This document shows, one piece after another, positions 6,184-12,132 of a DNA stretch of 12,132 nucleotides. The stretch spans positions 1 through 12,132 of the forward strand of contig JAEZNB010000089.1 in assembly GCA_023441965.1 (NCBI GenBank). The letters run 5' to 3'. A model generated the notes under the pieces. It had not been told where the DNA came from, searched no databases, and saw nothing but the letters and a program-made list of their open reading frames with translations. Position numbers and translations under genes: made by a program. The stretch's first letter is position 1. Each line of letters begins with the position of its first letter. The stretch is from Bacillota bacterium (GTDB lineage: Bacteria; Bacillota; Clostridia; Lachnospirales; Lachnospiraceae).

Positions 6184-7467
6184 CTAATTCCTATCTGCCG
6201 GCTTAAGCTCTTCGTATGCCCTAAGAATACCGTTATAAATACCCTTGGCAATTGCCTTCTGATTCACCTTCTGACTAAGGTAGGTAATATCCTTCAGGCT
6301 CGTCATATATCCTGTCTCAATCAGAATCGCAGGCACGTTGGCATGATTGAGGATAAAAATATCGTCCTTCTTCATCGGGATCAGACCCCTGTTCGTCAGG
6401 GTGGTCGACTTCTCGATCTCTTCGCTGAATATGGTGGCAAGCGCCTTCGTGCTTACCTCTTTGAAATTCGTCCCATAGTAGAAGATTTCCGTACCGCTTG
6501 GTTTGCTTGATACGCTGGCATTGCTATGAATACTGATAAAATAATCGCAGTCCACTGCATTGGCCAACTCTACCCTGGGTCTTAAGAATACCTTATCGTC
6601 ACCAAGTCTTGTATAATATACTTTAATATCCTCTTTGTCAAGTAATTCTTTCACTTCCAGCAGTATGCCAAGGTTGATATTCTTCTCGTAGATGGACTCA
6701 TCGGCACTTAATGCCCCGGCGTCCTTACCTCCATGCCCTGCATCCAGAACAAGAATTCTGTCATATACCTCTGAGGGCTTTTTCAGCCCGATATAATAGT
6801 ATGTCTCATCCTCTCTGATACTATGTGCATATACCGTATCCAGCTCCAAGGTCAGCTCGGTCACATGCTTGGAAGGGTCAGGATGAATAAAGGAGATGCT
6901 GTGTACGATATCATTTCCATAATCCTTGGTTATAACCGTGCTCGTACTGCCGTCCTTCTGATTGATTACCTCTTCCTCAGTCTCTGTGAATACAGGAGTG
7001 CCGATAAATGCATCCTGCCGGATGATTCTTCCGATATCCTCTTCATTCAACTGATAAGTCTCCGAGCTGTTGAAAATCAGCTTAACACTCTTAGTTATAT
7101 AGATATCCTGCAGATCCATCTTAAGGCCCTCCGTCAAGGGCTTCTTTATGACTAAGAGCTTGTCTCCCAGCTCTTTTATCATCTCTGGATCAACATTGCT
7201 TAGCATGCCCGGTAAGCCTGCGTCCATTAGATCCGGTTCATTGTTGCCGGGTGTTACTGTTTCCTTGACAGGCTCCTGCGGAATATCTTCCATCGGAGCT
7301 GTCACTATATTCTCCTCCTGATGATAGGCTGCTGCTTCCGCGCTTCCTATGTCGCTGGCGGAGATTAAGGGATGGCTGTACTGTCTTAAGGCATAGGATA
7401 ATGTTATGACTGCGATCATCAACGCAACACTCTGGATCGCCGTTCTCTTCAGCAATAATTTATCCAT
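6184..7467 (-). CDS. Membrane-anchored N-acetylmuramoyl-L-alanine amidase (Amidase_3)
   Basis: A 427-residue cell-wall hydrolase that cleaves the bond between N-acetylmuramic acid and the L-Ala of the peptide stem. Residues ~11-27 (IQSVALMIAVITLSYAL) form an uncleaved-looking signal anchor, followed by an acidic linker (to ~95) and an unrecognised domain (~97-230). The Amidase_3 domain runs from ~237 to 420. Zinc ligands are visible as His245 (DAGHGG), Glu261 (YEKNINL) and His314 (SIHSNA), and catalytic Glu384 is in ETGYMTS. The domain therefore looks active. The start at 7467 has a G-rich, imperfect ribosome site (GGGGGG) and a sigma-A promoter at 7535-7563. It heads the operon with the pyrophosphatase and phosphodiesterase. 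A vegetative or sporulation role cannot be decided; the promoter looks sigma-A. Confidence 0.93.
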   Translation of the reverse strand: MDKLLLKRTAIQSVALMIAVITLSYALRQYSHPLISASDIGSAEAAAYHQEENIVTAPMEDIPQEPVKETVTPGNNEPDLMDAGLPGMLSNVDPEMIKELGDKLLVIKKPLTEGLKMDLQDIYITKSVKLIFNSSETYQLNEEDIGRIIRQDAFIGTPVFTETEEEVINQKDGSTSTVITKDYGNDIVHSISFIHPDPSKHVTELTLELDTVYAHSIREDETYYYIGLKKPSEVYDRILVLDAGHGGKDAGALSADESIYEKNINLGILLEVKELLDKEDIKVYYTRLGDDKVFLRPRVELANAVDCDYFISIHSNASVSSKPSGTEIFYYGTNFKEVSTKALATIFSEEIEKSTTLTNRGLIPMKKDDIFILNHANVPAILIETGYMTSLKDITYLSQKVNQKAIAKGIYNGILRAYEELKPADRN

Positions 7468-7534
7468 TCAGCGCCCCCCGTCTGAAAGTAAAATTCGTCA
7501 ACATGATTCAGCATAAAAGTATAATATAGTAAAG

Positions 7535-7563
7535 ATTATATAATAATATCTATTCCTTCACAA
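7535..7563 (-). promoter_or_regulatory. Sigma-A promoter of the amidase operon
   Basis: TTGTGA (7558-7563), 17-bp spacer, TATAAT (7535-7540) on the minus strand. Predicted start near 7528, leader about 60 nt. Confidence 0.7.
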
Positions 7564-7626
7564 TAATTATTTATTGGATAGGGTATTATTTTATTGAATT
7601 ATGTTGTTAATCTGTTCTCATCTTTC

Positions 7627-7655
7627 TTGCATTTTTCCAAATAAATCTATATAAT
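7627..7655 (+). promoter_or_regulatory. Sigma-A promoter of the alpha/beta hydrolase gene
   Basis: TTGCAT (7627-7632), 17-bp spacer, TATAAT (7650-7655). Divergent from the amidase promoter about 60 bp away. The leader includes a small GTAAC/GTTAC hairpin (about 7662-7677) before AAGGAG at 7694-7699. Confidence 0.6.
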
Positions 7656-7709
7656 AATGTAGTAACTTGTTCGTTACCAAGCCACCAAGTATAAAGGAGA
7701 AAAGCGTTC

Positions 7710-8630
7710 ATGAGCGATATTAATTATGTATCAATCAAACAAAAGGATGGTTATACTACAAGGCTGACACATTTTTCTTGTTTGAAAAGACCTAAGGCAA
7801 GTATCCTGATTTTACATGGAATGGCTGAGCATCAGAAACGTTATTATCTCTTTGCCCAGTATCTGGTCGAACAGGGCTTTGATGTATATCTCTATGATCA
7901 TCGGGGTCATGGAACTGATAAGAAATTAAACGAATTGGGCTTTTTTGCACCCAGCAAGGGTTATCAGCTGGTGATTAGCGATGCCATACATATCAGTGAA
8001 TATATCGAGCAAAACAATCGCTGCAACAAATTCTTTTTGCTTGGTCATAGCATGGGATCCTTTGTCGCAAGAAATGTCATCCAGACCTATGATACATACA
8101 ACGGTGTGATTCTGATGGGAACCGCCCATACCTCAAAGCTTATGAACCGGGGTGGCCTGATGCTTTCATCTCTTGTAAAAAAGCTCAAGGGGCCGAAGCA
8201 TGTTTCCCCCTATCTGAATAATCTTCTGTTTGGAAGCAAGCGGTTTACTAAGCTTTCTGACCGCACTGCCTATGATTGGCTGTCCAGGAGTCATCCTGTG
8301 ATTGGAGCCTATATTCATGATCCTTACTGTGGCTTCACCTGTACAGCATCCTTTTATCATGATCTACTCAAGCTGATCAGCGGTTCTACAAAGAAGAGCC
8401 TGATCCGGCAGACCAAGAAGGAGCTGCCCATCTTTGTGATCAGTGGTGAGAAGGACCCGGTCGGTGGTTATGGCAAAGAGATCAAAAAGCTCTTGTCCAT
8501 ATATAAAAAATCCGGCTTTACGAATGTAAGCTCCAAGCTCTATCCGGATTGCCGCCATGAATTATTGAACGAGCTGAACTATGATGAAGTATACTCCGAT
8601 ATCATACAATGGATCTCGAAAAGAATCTGA
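7710..8630 (+). CDS. Alpha/beta hydrolase, monoacylglycerol lipase-like (Hydrolase_4)
   Basis: A 306-residue cytosolic hydrolase without signal peptide. The fold markers are the oxyanion segment ILHGMAEH (34-41), YDHRGHG (62-68), the nucleophile elbow GHSMGS with Ser114, the acid in GEKDP (Asp249) and catalytic His283 in CRHELLNE. This arrangement is that of the serine aminopeptidase S33 / monoacylglycerol lipase / lysophospholipase group, which cleaves small acyl esters; the true substrate is unknown. Residues 145-225 form the cap. The start ATG has AAGGAG ten bases upstream and its own promoter. It is monocistronic, ending at a strong hairpin six bases after the stop. Length is normal. The catalytic triad is complete, so an active enzyme is likely. 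Confidence 0.92.
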   Translation: MSDINYVSIKQKDGYTTRLTHFSCLKRPKASILILHGMAEHQKRYYLFAQYLVEQGFDVYLYDHRGHGTDKKLNELGFFAPSKGYQLVISDAIHISEYIEQNNRCNKFFLLGHSMGSFVARNVIQTYDTYNGVILMGTAHTSKLMNRGGLMLSSLVKKLKGPKHVSPYLNNLLFGSKRFTKLSDRTAYDWLSRSHPVIGAYIHDPYCGFTCTASFYHDLLKLISGSTKKSLIRQTKKELPIFVISGEKDPVGGYGKEIKKLLSIYKKSGFTNVSSKLYPDCRHELLNELNYDEVYSDIIQWISKRI

Positions 8631-8635
8631 ACATA

Positions 8636-8667
8636 AAAGGTGATGGCTGCTGCCATCACCTTTATTT
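8636..8667. terminator. Bidirectional intrinsic terminator
   Basis: AAAGGTGATGGC (8636-8647), loop TGCT, GCCATCACCTTT (8652-8663): a perfect 12-bp stem, followed by TTTATTTAT on the plus side and TTTTATG on the minus side. It sits between the converging hydrolase and methyltransferase genes and can serve both. Confidence 0.88.
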
Positions 8668-8713
8668 ATAACAAGCGAATCGGTTCTTTGCTCCTCCGGC
8701 TTCTCATTCCATT

Positions 8714-9856
8714 CTATTGTCTGGGCGGTTTCGGTCCTAGATATTGATAGTAATAGGTCTTAATCATACCATTATATATTTTTCTGTTTTTATCAGCCTT
8801 TCTTCCAATATATTTCTGAGCATCCTCATAGGAAGATATGATGTAATAGGACCAGGAGTCCAACGCACCGAATACCCGGCCAATCTCCTTATAAAGCTCC
8901 GGAAGTGCCTTCTGATCCTCCAGTCTTTCTCCATAAGGAGGATTCGTTATGATAAAGCCGAATTTCTTACTGCTGCTTAAGTCCTTAACGGGCTTCTGCT
9001 GGAAATGAATCAGATGGTCCACTCCTGCCCATCTGGCATTCTGTCTGGCAGCCTTAACAATCTCACCATCAAGATCATATCCCTGAATATTCATGGTCAG
9101 GTCTGTCCGCACCTGTGACTTTGCTTCTTCCCTTGCCGTAGTCCATATACTTTCCGGGAAAAGCTCCTTCCAGGTCTCTGCAAGGAAGCTGCGGTTGCTC
9201 CCCGGTGCAATACCCGCGCCAAGCATCGCTGCTTCTATGGGTATCGTACCGCTGCCACAGAAGGGGTCTACCAGATTTCTGTCCCACTTCCAAGGTGTCA
9301 GCATAATCAACGCAGCAGCAAGGGTTTCCGTGATCGGAGCCTTACTGGTCAGCTTACGGTAGCCTCTTTTATGAAGGGACTCCCCTGAGGTATCAAGACT
9401 AACGGTTACCTCATCCTTCATAATGGTAACTCTGATCGGGTAGGAGCTGCCGCTTTCCTCAAACCAGTCTACCTTATACTTGGTTTTCAGTCTTTCCACG
9501 ATCGCTTTCTTCATAATCGATTGGATATCGGAGGGACTGAAGAGCTTAGAATTTACTGAGCTGGCTTTCGCAACCCAGAACCTTCCGTCCTTGGGAATGA
9601 ACTCTTCCCAGGCTATGCTCTTCGTATTCTCAAACAACTCATCAAAGGTTTCCGCATGAAAGGTTGCCAGCTTAAGCATCACTCTCTCAGTCGTCCTAAG
9701 AAAAATATTTGCTCTGGCACATGTAAGCTCGTCACCGATATAGCTAACCTTACCATCCTCTACCTTCGTTATCTCATAACCCAAGTCCATGATTTCTCGC
9801 TTTAGTACTGCCTCGAGACCAAAATGACATGGTGATATATATTCATATTGGTTCAT
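8714..9856 (-). CDS. THUMP-domain class I SAM-dependent RNA methyltransferase (RlmL/YpsC family)
   Basis: A 380-residue methyltransferase. Residues ~1-55 form the N-terminal ferredoxin-like part, the THUMP RNA-binding domain covers up to ~155, and the UPF0020 Rossmann methyltransferase domain follows. SAM-binding motif I is LVDPFCGSGTIPIEAAM (195-211), and the amino-methyltransferase motif NPPYGERL is at 305-312. The NPPY motif indicates methylation of an exocyclic amino group. In E. coli the related half of RlmL makes m2G2445 in 23S rRNA; this protein has the length of the YpsC-like single-enzyme form and lacks the RlmK half. The exact target here is inferred. The start has GGAGGT seven to eight bases upstream and a promoter at 9890-9918; the gene ends before the bidirectional terminator at 8636-8667. 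Older annotation may call it an adenine DNA methylase. Confidence 0.92.
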   Translation of the reverse strand: MNQYEYISPCHFGLEAVLKREIMDLGYEITKVEDGKVSYIGDELTCARANIFLRTTERVMLKLATFHAETFDELFENTKSIAWEEFIPKDGRFWVAKASSVNSKLFSPSDIQSIMKKAIVERLKTKYKVDWFEESGSSYPIRVTIMKDEVTVSLDTSGESLHKRGYRKLTSKAPITETLAAALIMLTPWKWDRNLVDPFCGSGTIPIEAAMLGAGIAPGSNRSFLAETWKELFPESIWTTAREEAKSQVRTDLTMNIQGYDLDGEIVKAARQNARWAGVDHLIHFQQKPVKDLSSSKKFGFIITNPPYGERLEDQKALPELYKEIGRVFGALDSWSYYIISSYEDAQKYIGRKADKNRKIYNGMIKTYYYQYLGPKPPRQ

Positions 9857-9889
9857 TCCTACCTCCGATGCATTTTATTTTCCATAGTA

Positions 9890-9918
9890 ATTGTAAGGCT
9901 CTTTTCGCTTCCAGTCAA
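9890..9918 (-). promoter_or_regulatory. Sigma-A promoter of the THUMP methyltransferase gene
   Basis: TTGACT (9913-9918), 17-bp spacer, TACAAT (9890-9895) on the minus strand. Predicted start near 9883, leader about 27 nt. Confidence 0.8.
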
Positions 9919-9920
9919 TG

Positions 9921-9940
9921 GACAAAGTACAAAGTACAAA
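9921..9940. repeat. 7-bp tandem repeat ACAAAGT, about 2.7 copies
   Basis: ACAAAGT ACAAAGT ACAAA directly upstream of the methyltransferase -35 element. A short tandem tract of this kind can change copy number by slippage; no effect can be read from the sequence. Confidence 0.75.
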
Positions 9941-9954
9941 GAGACTTATTCTTC

Positions 9955-10296
9955 CTAGCCCTTTTCCAATCTCCCGCGATAGGCCCGTATGCCACCATAA
10001 AGACTCTTGATGTTATAGCCATCCTTAATCAGATCTCTGGCTGCCATCAGACTGATATGTCCCCTATCACAATAAAATACAAGGAGATGATGTCGCATAA
10101 GACCTGCCTTCCGCTCCTCAAGATCTTCATAAGGTATATTAACAGCCGTCGGAATATGCCCTGCCATATATTCTTCCCTGTCTCTCAAATCAATAATCAC
10201 AACATTCCTTTTACCGATATAATTGGTAATCTCATTCGCCCGTATCGTATCAAATGACATTCCTGTACTGTCACTCCCTTCTAGGTTAAGACTCAT
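9955..10296 (-). CDS. Single-domain rhodanese-like protein
   Basis: A 113-residue cytosolic rhodanese domain. Visible marks are VVIIDLRDREEYMAGHIPTA (32-51), the motif NIPYEDLE and the active loop FYCDRGHIS with Cys76, the residue that carries the persulfide in sulfurtransferases. Biological substrate or partner is unknown. Two starts are possible. The first ATG (10296) has GGGGGAG five bases upstream. The second (Met13 at 10260, MSFDTIRANEI) begins where small clostridial rhodaneses usually begin, has AAGGGAG 13 bases upstream, and fits the promoter at 10312-10340 better, since transcription starting near 10305 would cut into the ribosome site of the first ATG. The start is therefore uncertain; the family is clear. 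No terminator is seen before the methyltransferase promoter. Confidence 0.9.
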   Translation of the reverse strand: MSLNLEGSDSTGMSFDTIRANEITNYIGKRNVVIIDLRDREEYMAGHIPTAVNIPYEDLEERKAGLMRHHLLVFYCDRGHISLMAARDLIKDGYNIKSLYGGIRAYRGRLEKG

Positions 10297-10311
10297 AAAC
10301 TCTCCCCCTAT

Positions 10312-10340
10312 ATTATATTCTAAATAGTGAATATTGTTAG
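10312..10340 (-). promoter_or_regulatory. Promoter of the rhodanese gene
   Basis: CTAACA (10335-10340), 17-bp spacer, TATAAT (10312-10317) on the minus strand. Predicted start near 10305. Confidence 0.6.
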
Positions 10341-10360
10341 TTTATCGATAAAAACGGGCA

Positions 10361-10391
10361 AAAAAAATCCTCTTCATCGGAAGAGGATTTT
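10361..10391 (-). terminator. Intrinsic terminator of the Asn/Ser-rich gene
   Basis: AAAATCCTCTTC (10364-10375), 4-nt loop, GAAGAGGATTTT (10380-10391). Read on the minus strand the 12-bp stem runs into eight consecutive T, a textbook terminator 17 bases after the stop at 10408. Confidence 0.9.
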
Positions 10392-10407
10392 CGCAGAGGG
10401 CTGTAAA

Positions 10408-10707
10408 TTAATAGTTATTATCCAGGTCATCCATATCTCTGAAGTTGTTTCTGTTGCTGTTGCTTGTGTTATTCTTGGAGAAATCTCTGGATGATGTGTC
10501 ATTGCATCTGCTGCCGGACACATTACGGCTTGTACCTGTTGTATAATTGCTGGTGTTCGCATTTCTGCTGGAGTTGTTATTACTTGTGTTATTGCTTGTG
10601 TTCGCATTTCTGCTGCTGTTATTGCTTGATCCAGTCGTGTTTCTTACGTTAGATGCATTGTTGTTGCTTGTGTTTGCATTTCTGCTGGAATTATTATTGC
10701 TTGTCAT
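10408..10707 (-). CDS. Asn/Ser-rich low-complexity repeat protein (unknown)
   Basis: A 99-residue protein I do not recognise. The start ATG at 10705-10707 has AGGAGG seven bases upstream; a longer frame to 10803 exists but its first ATG lacks a ribosome site. About two thirds of residues are Asn (32), Ser (22) or Thr (12). The nonapeptide SSRNANTSN occurs three times (7-15, 31-39, 46-54). A single Cys (68) and an acidic end DMDDLDNNY follow. No signal peptide, no membrane segment, no domain. A good ribosome site and a strong terminator argue that it is a real expressed gene. Its disordered, uncharged composition recalls some spore-coat or surface low-complexity proteins, but this is only a resemblance in composition. 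It is probably monocistronic; the promoter is unclear, with a TATAAT at 10848-10853 lacking a good -35. Confidence 0.75.
   Translation of the reverse strand: MTSNNNSSRNANTSNNNASNVRNTTGSSNNSSRNANTSNNTSNNNSSRNANTSNYTTGTSRNVSGSRCNDTSSRDFSKNNTSNSNRNNFRDMDDLDNNY
10516..10689 (-). repeat. Three imperfect coding repeats for SSRNANTSN
   Basis: Three 27-bp units coding for SSRNANTSN lie at about 10663-10689, 10591-10617 and 10546-10572 within the Asn/Ser-rich gene. The DNA differs at synonymous sites (for example AATGCAAACACA versus AATGCGAACACC), so the peptide rather than the DNA seems conserved. Confidence 0.7.
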
Positions 10708-10974
10708 AGAATGGCCTCCTAATAAAAATATATAAATTTGTATTACGACCTTATTATCTGCTGTTTTAATTGAAATATTCATAGGCAGCCTTCTATCACA
10801 CAAATAATATTTCCATTTTTTATCTAATATTTCGCTTCTTTTTTTCTATTATATTACAGGAAACGACTTAAGTAGCCAGGTTTCTCCCTCCTCATGTTTC
10901 AAATGATATAAAGTTCCTATTTTCACGGGATAGGCCAATTTAAAGGTTGCATAATAAAATTAACTATATTATAA

Positions 10975-11003
10975 TAAAAAAGTGCTCAGAGTGACCTGGG
11001 CAC
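10975..11003 (-). terminator. Intrinsic terminator downstream of the HAAS gene
   Basis: On the minus strand GTGCCCAG, loop GTCACT, CTGAGCAC (10982-11003, one G-U pair) followed by six T. Probably ends the HAAS transcript about 155 bases after its stop codon. Confidence 0.8.
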
Positions 11004-11042
11004 ATATATAACCCCTTATTAATTATTTATACTCCCCTCATC

Positions 11043-11077
11043 GAAACGACCGCCTGGCTCCCCCTCGCGGTCGTTTC
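11043..11077. other. 11-bp perfect inverted repeat
   Basis: GAAACGACCGC (11043-11053) and GCGGTCGTTTC (11067-11077) with a 13-nt loop. No U-tract on the minus side; on the plus side CACTTTTAT follows. It lies inside the 3' untranslated part of the HAAS transcript. It could be a second terminator, a 3' stabilising hairpin, or part of a small RNA. Confidence 0.6.
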
Positions 11078-11158
11078 ACTTTTATAGTACATATAAAACC
11101 ACCCTGATGATGGTATACTTCTTATCCCGTCCATCGTATATCATATTCGGGCAGACAG

Positions 11159-11656
11159 CTATCGCCTTCGGAACAAGGACGTCAATAAAACGATCAATAG
11201 AATCGGTACAAATAATACATATAGAAGCTTTACAATTACTCTGCCGATCAAAATCAGAAGCAGCAGGAATAATATCAGTACGGTCCATAATATTACCTTG
11301 TGATACCAGCGGACACCGCCAAAGTAGAATAAGGGTCTGCGCCCCCGGATATCACGATAGTTTTCTTGCTCTGCCTCTTGATCTGCCTCCCTGCTGTACG
11401 GCCCTTTCCCATACTCCTCATGATATCCCCGAAAACCATTTGTCTTTCTCTTCTCCCTGGCGATCCTCTCCGATTCAATGATGGTTTTCGCAATCAGCCT
11501 GGGATGGCCCAACTCCTGTAATACAGCTTCCTCGCCTATCTCGGGCCTGCTGCTGATATATTGGTCGTAATATCTTATATTCTGCTCTATGATATCCGGG
11601 CTGACTTCACCCTCTAAGGCTTGTCTCAATTGATTCAGAAACTCTTCTCTTTTCAT
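11159..11656 (-). CDS. HAAS/DUF1700-type membrane protein
   Basis: A 165-residue protein. I use the start at 11656 (MKREEFLNQLRQAL) because AAAGGAGG precedes it by eight bases; a frame extending to 11686 would place that site inside the gene. Residues 1-65 form the helical HAAS domain typical of DUF1700 proteins (FLNQLRQALEGEVSPDIIEQNIRYYDQYISS, then a GEEAVLQELGHPRLIAKTII segment). A charged, probably disordered stretch (66-117) follows, then two hydrophobic segments (~119-138 and 140-160) closed by RRR. DUF1700 genes often sit beside PadR-type regulators and are believed to work with them in envelope-related signalling; no such regulator is in this window, so this one is alone. An imperfect dyad at 11721-11743 could be its operator. 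Function unknown. Confidence 0.83.
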   Translation of the reverse strand: MKREEFLNQLRQALEGEVSPDIIEQNIRYYDQYISSRPEIGEEAVLQELGHPRLIAKTIIESERIAREKRKTNGFRGYHEEYGKGPYSREADQEAEQENYRDIRGRRPLFYFGGVRWYHKVILWTVLILFLLLLILIGRVIVKLLYVLFVPILLIVLLTSLFRRR

Positions 11657-11720
11657 GCTGCCGCCTCCTTTGCCCCATTCTATCATATAAAGGTAACCCA
11701 GTAAATTAAATATTGATTAT

Positions 11721-11743
11721 AATTCCCTTAATCTTAAGGAATT
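11721..11743. promoter_or_regulatory. Operator-like imperfect palindrome upstream of the HAAS gene
   Basis: AATTCCcTTAA, two bases, TTAAGGAATT: 10 bp on each side with one extra base. On the minus strand it abuts a TATAAT, so a bound protein would cover the -35 region. It lies about 65 bp upstream of the start codon. Regulator binding is inferred. Confidence 0.45.
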
Positions 11744-11802
11744 ACTATATGATTAGGATACTCTATTCTGTTTCTTAGCAGTCGGAAGCAGGCTTTTGGA
11801 AT

Positions 11803-11830
11803 AAAAAAAAATGTGTGCAAGGCACACATT
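11803..11830 (-). terminator. Intrinsic terminator of the second tRNA operon
   Basis: AATGTGTG (11810-11817), 5-nt loop, CACACATT (11823-11830). On the minus strand the stem is followed by a run of nine T, just after tRNA-Arg(ACG). Confidence 0.92.
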
Positions 11831-11841
11831 CTGATACATAG

Positions 11842-11915
11842 TGTATGCTAGAGGATTCGAACCCCCGACCTTCTGGTCCGTAGCCAGACGCTCTATCCAG
11901 CTGAGCTAAGCATAC
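11842..11915 (-). tRNA. trnR(acg): tRNA-Arg (anticodon ACG)
   Basis: Acceptor GTATGCT/AGCATAC, discriminator A, anticodon stem TCTGG/CCAGA with loop CTACGGA (ACG; the A is normally edited to inosine by TadA). CCA is not encoded. Last gene of its operon. Confidence 0.95.
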
Positions 11916-11973
11916 ATAAATTTTACAAATATAAGCAGTGTATAAAAAGCTTGCTACGCTACTAGGAAATATA

Positions 11974-11999
11974 AACCACAAAGAAAAATCTTTGTGGTT
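11974..11999. other. Hairpin between tRNA-Leu and tRNA-Arg
   Basis: AACCACAAAG / CTTTGTGGTT, a perfect 10-bp stem with a 6-nt loop. Because tRNA-Arg(ACG) follows, it may be a processing hairpin or an attenuating terminator inside the operon. Confidence 0.6.
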
Positions 12000-12008
12000 A
12001 TAAATGAA

Positions 12009-12094
12009 TGCCGGCGACCGGAATCGAACCGGTACGGGAGATTAGTCCCGCAGGATTTTAAGTCCTGTGCGTCTGCCAGTTCCGCCACGCCGGC
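12009..12094 (-). tRNA. trnL(uaa): tRNA-Leu (anticodon UAA)
   Basis: Class II tRNA with acceptor GCCGGCG/CGCCGGC, discriminator A, anticodon stem CAGGA/TCCTG with loop CTTAAAA (UAA, reads UUA), a long variable arm (GCGGGACTAATCTCCCGT) and T-loop TTCGATT. CCA is not encoded. Confidence 0.95.
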
Positions 12095-12099
12095 ATCAA

Positions 12100-12132
12100 T
12101 GGGACCTATAGGGCTCGAACCTATGACCCTCT
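12100..12132 (-). tRNA. Partial tRNA (3' half only), identity uncertain
   Basis: T-arm ATAGG TTCGAGC CCTAT, 3' acceptor strand AGGTCCC and discriminator A, preceded by a variable-loop-like AGAGGGTC. The anticodon lies beyond the right edge. The variable loop resembles tRNA-Lys, but identity cannot be decided. CCA is not encoded. Confidence 0.85.

Larger units (their letters stand above)
10708..11158. other. AT-rich intergenic region (451 bp)
   Basis: Between the Asn/Ser-rich gene and the HAAS gene. It holds the leader and probable promoter region of the former (10708-~10870), a minus-strand terminator (10975-11003) and a perfect 11-bp hairpin (11043-11077). Short frames present lack ribosome sites. 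I see no tRNA or recognisable riboswitch. Confidence 0.6.

Noticed and set aside
10708..10803. N-terminal extension of the Asn/Ser-rich protein by 32 residues
   Set aside because: No ribosome site at 10803, whereas AGGAGG precedes the ATG at 10707; the extension has a different composition.
11107..11481. 124-codon plus-strand open frame
   Set aside because: Mostly antisense to the HAAS gene, with no ribosome site and no recognisable features.

Overview
The window looks like chromosomal DNA of a low- to mid-GC Firmicute, most likely a clostridium of the Lachnospiraceae type. This is inferred from AGGAGG-like ribosome sites, sigma-A promoters with 17-bp spacers, tRNA genes that all lack an encoded CCA, and the gene families present (HAAS/DUF1700, stalk-domain lipoprotein, choice-of-anchor A, CNNM/CorC-type transporter). 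No phage, insertion sequence, CRISPR array or plasmid gene is visible.

Layout. 1-1213 (-): a surface-type choice-of-anchor A protein that runs off the left edge; its known end is a tandem Cys/Pro repeat. 1318-2655 (-): CNNM/CBS/CorC membrane transporter with its own promoter. 3010-3966 (+): lipoprotein with a copper-amine-oxidase-type stalk domain. 4051-4090: long hairpin between convergent transcripts. 4103-4891 (-): six-tRNA operon, transcribed Pro, Gly, Arg, His, Gln, Leu from a perfect consensus promoter at 4946-4974. 5079-7467 (-): tightly coupled operon of a membrane-anchored N-acetylmuramoyl-L-alanine amidase, an RdgB-type XTP/dITP pyrophosphatase and a YfcE-type phosphodiesterase. 7710-8630 (+): divergent monoacylglycerol-lipase-like alpha/beta hydrolase ending at a bidirectional terminator. 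8714-9856 (-): THUMP-domain RNA methyltransferase. 9955-10296 (-): single-domain rhodanese. 10408-10707 (-): orphan Asn/Ser-rich repeat protein with a clear terminator. 11159-11656 (-): HAAS/DUF1700 membrane protein. 11842-12132 (-): the downstream end of a second tRNA operon (partial tRNA, Leu-UAA, Arg-ACG, terminator).

Most of the window is housekeeping: translation (eight complete tRNAs and one partial, rRNA methyltransferase), nucleotide-pool cleaning, cell-wall hydrolysis and ion transport. The least explained parts are the Cys/Pro-tailed protein without a signal peptide, the Asn/Ser-rich protein, palindromic repeats next to tRNA-Gln that can pair with the tRNA 3' end, and paired 21-bp-spaced direct repeats upstream of the lipoprotein. 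I see no convincing new multi-gene defence or mobile system.
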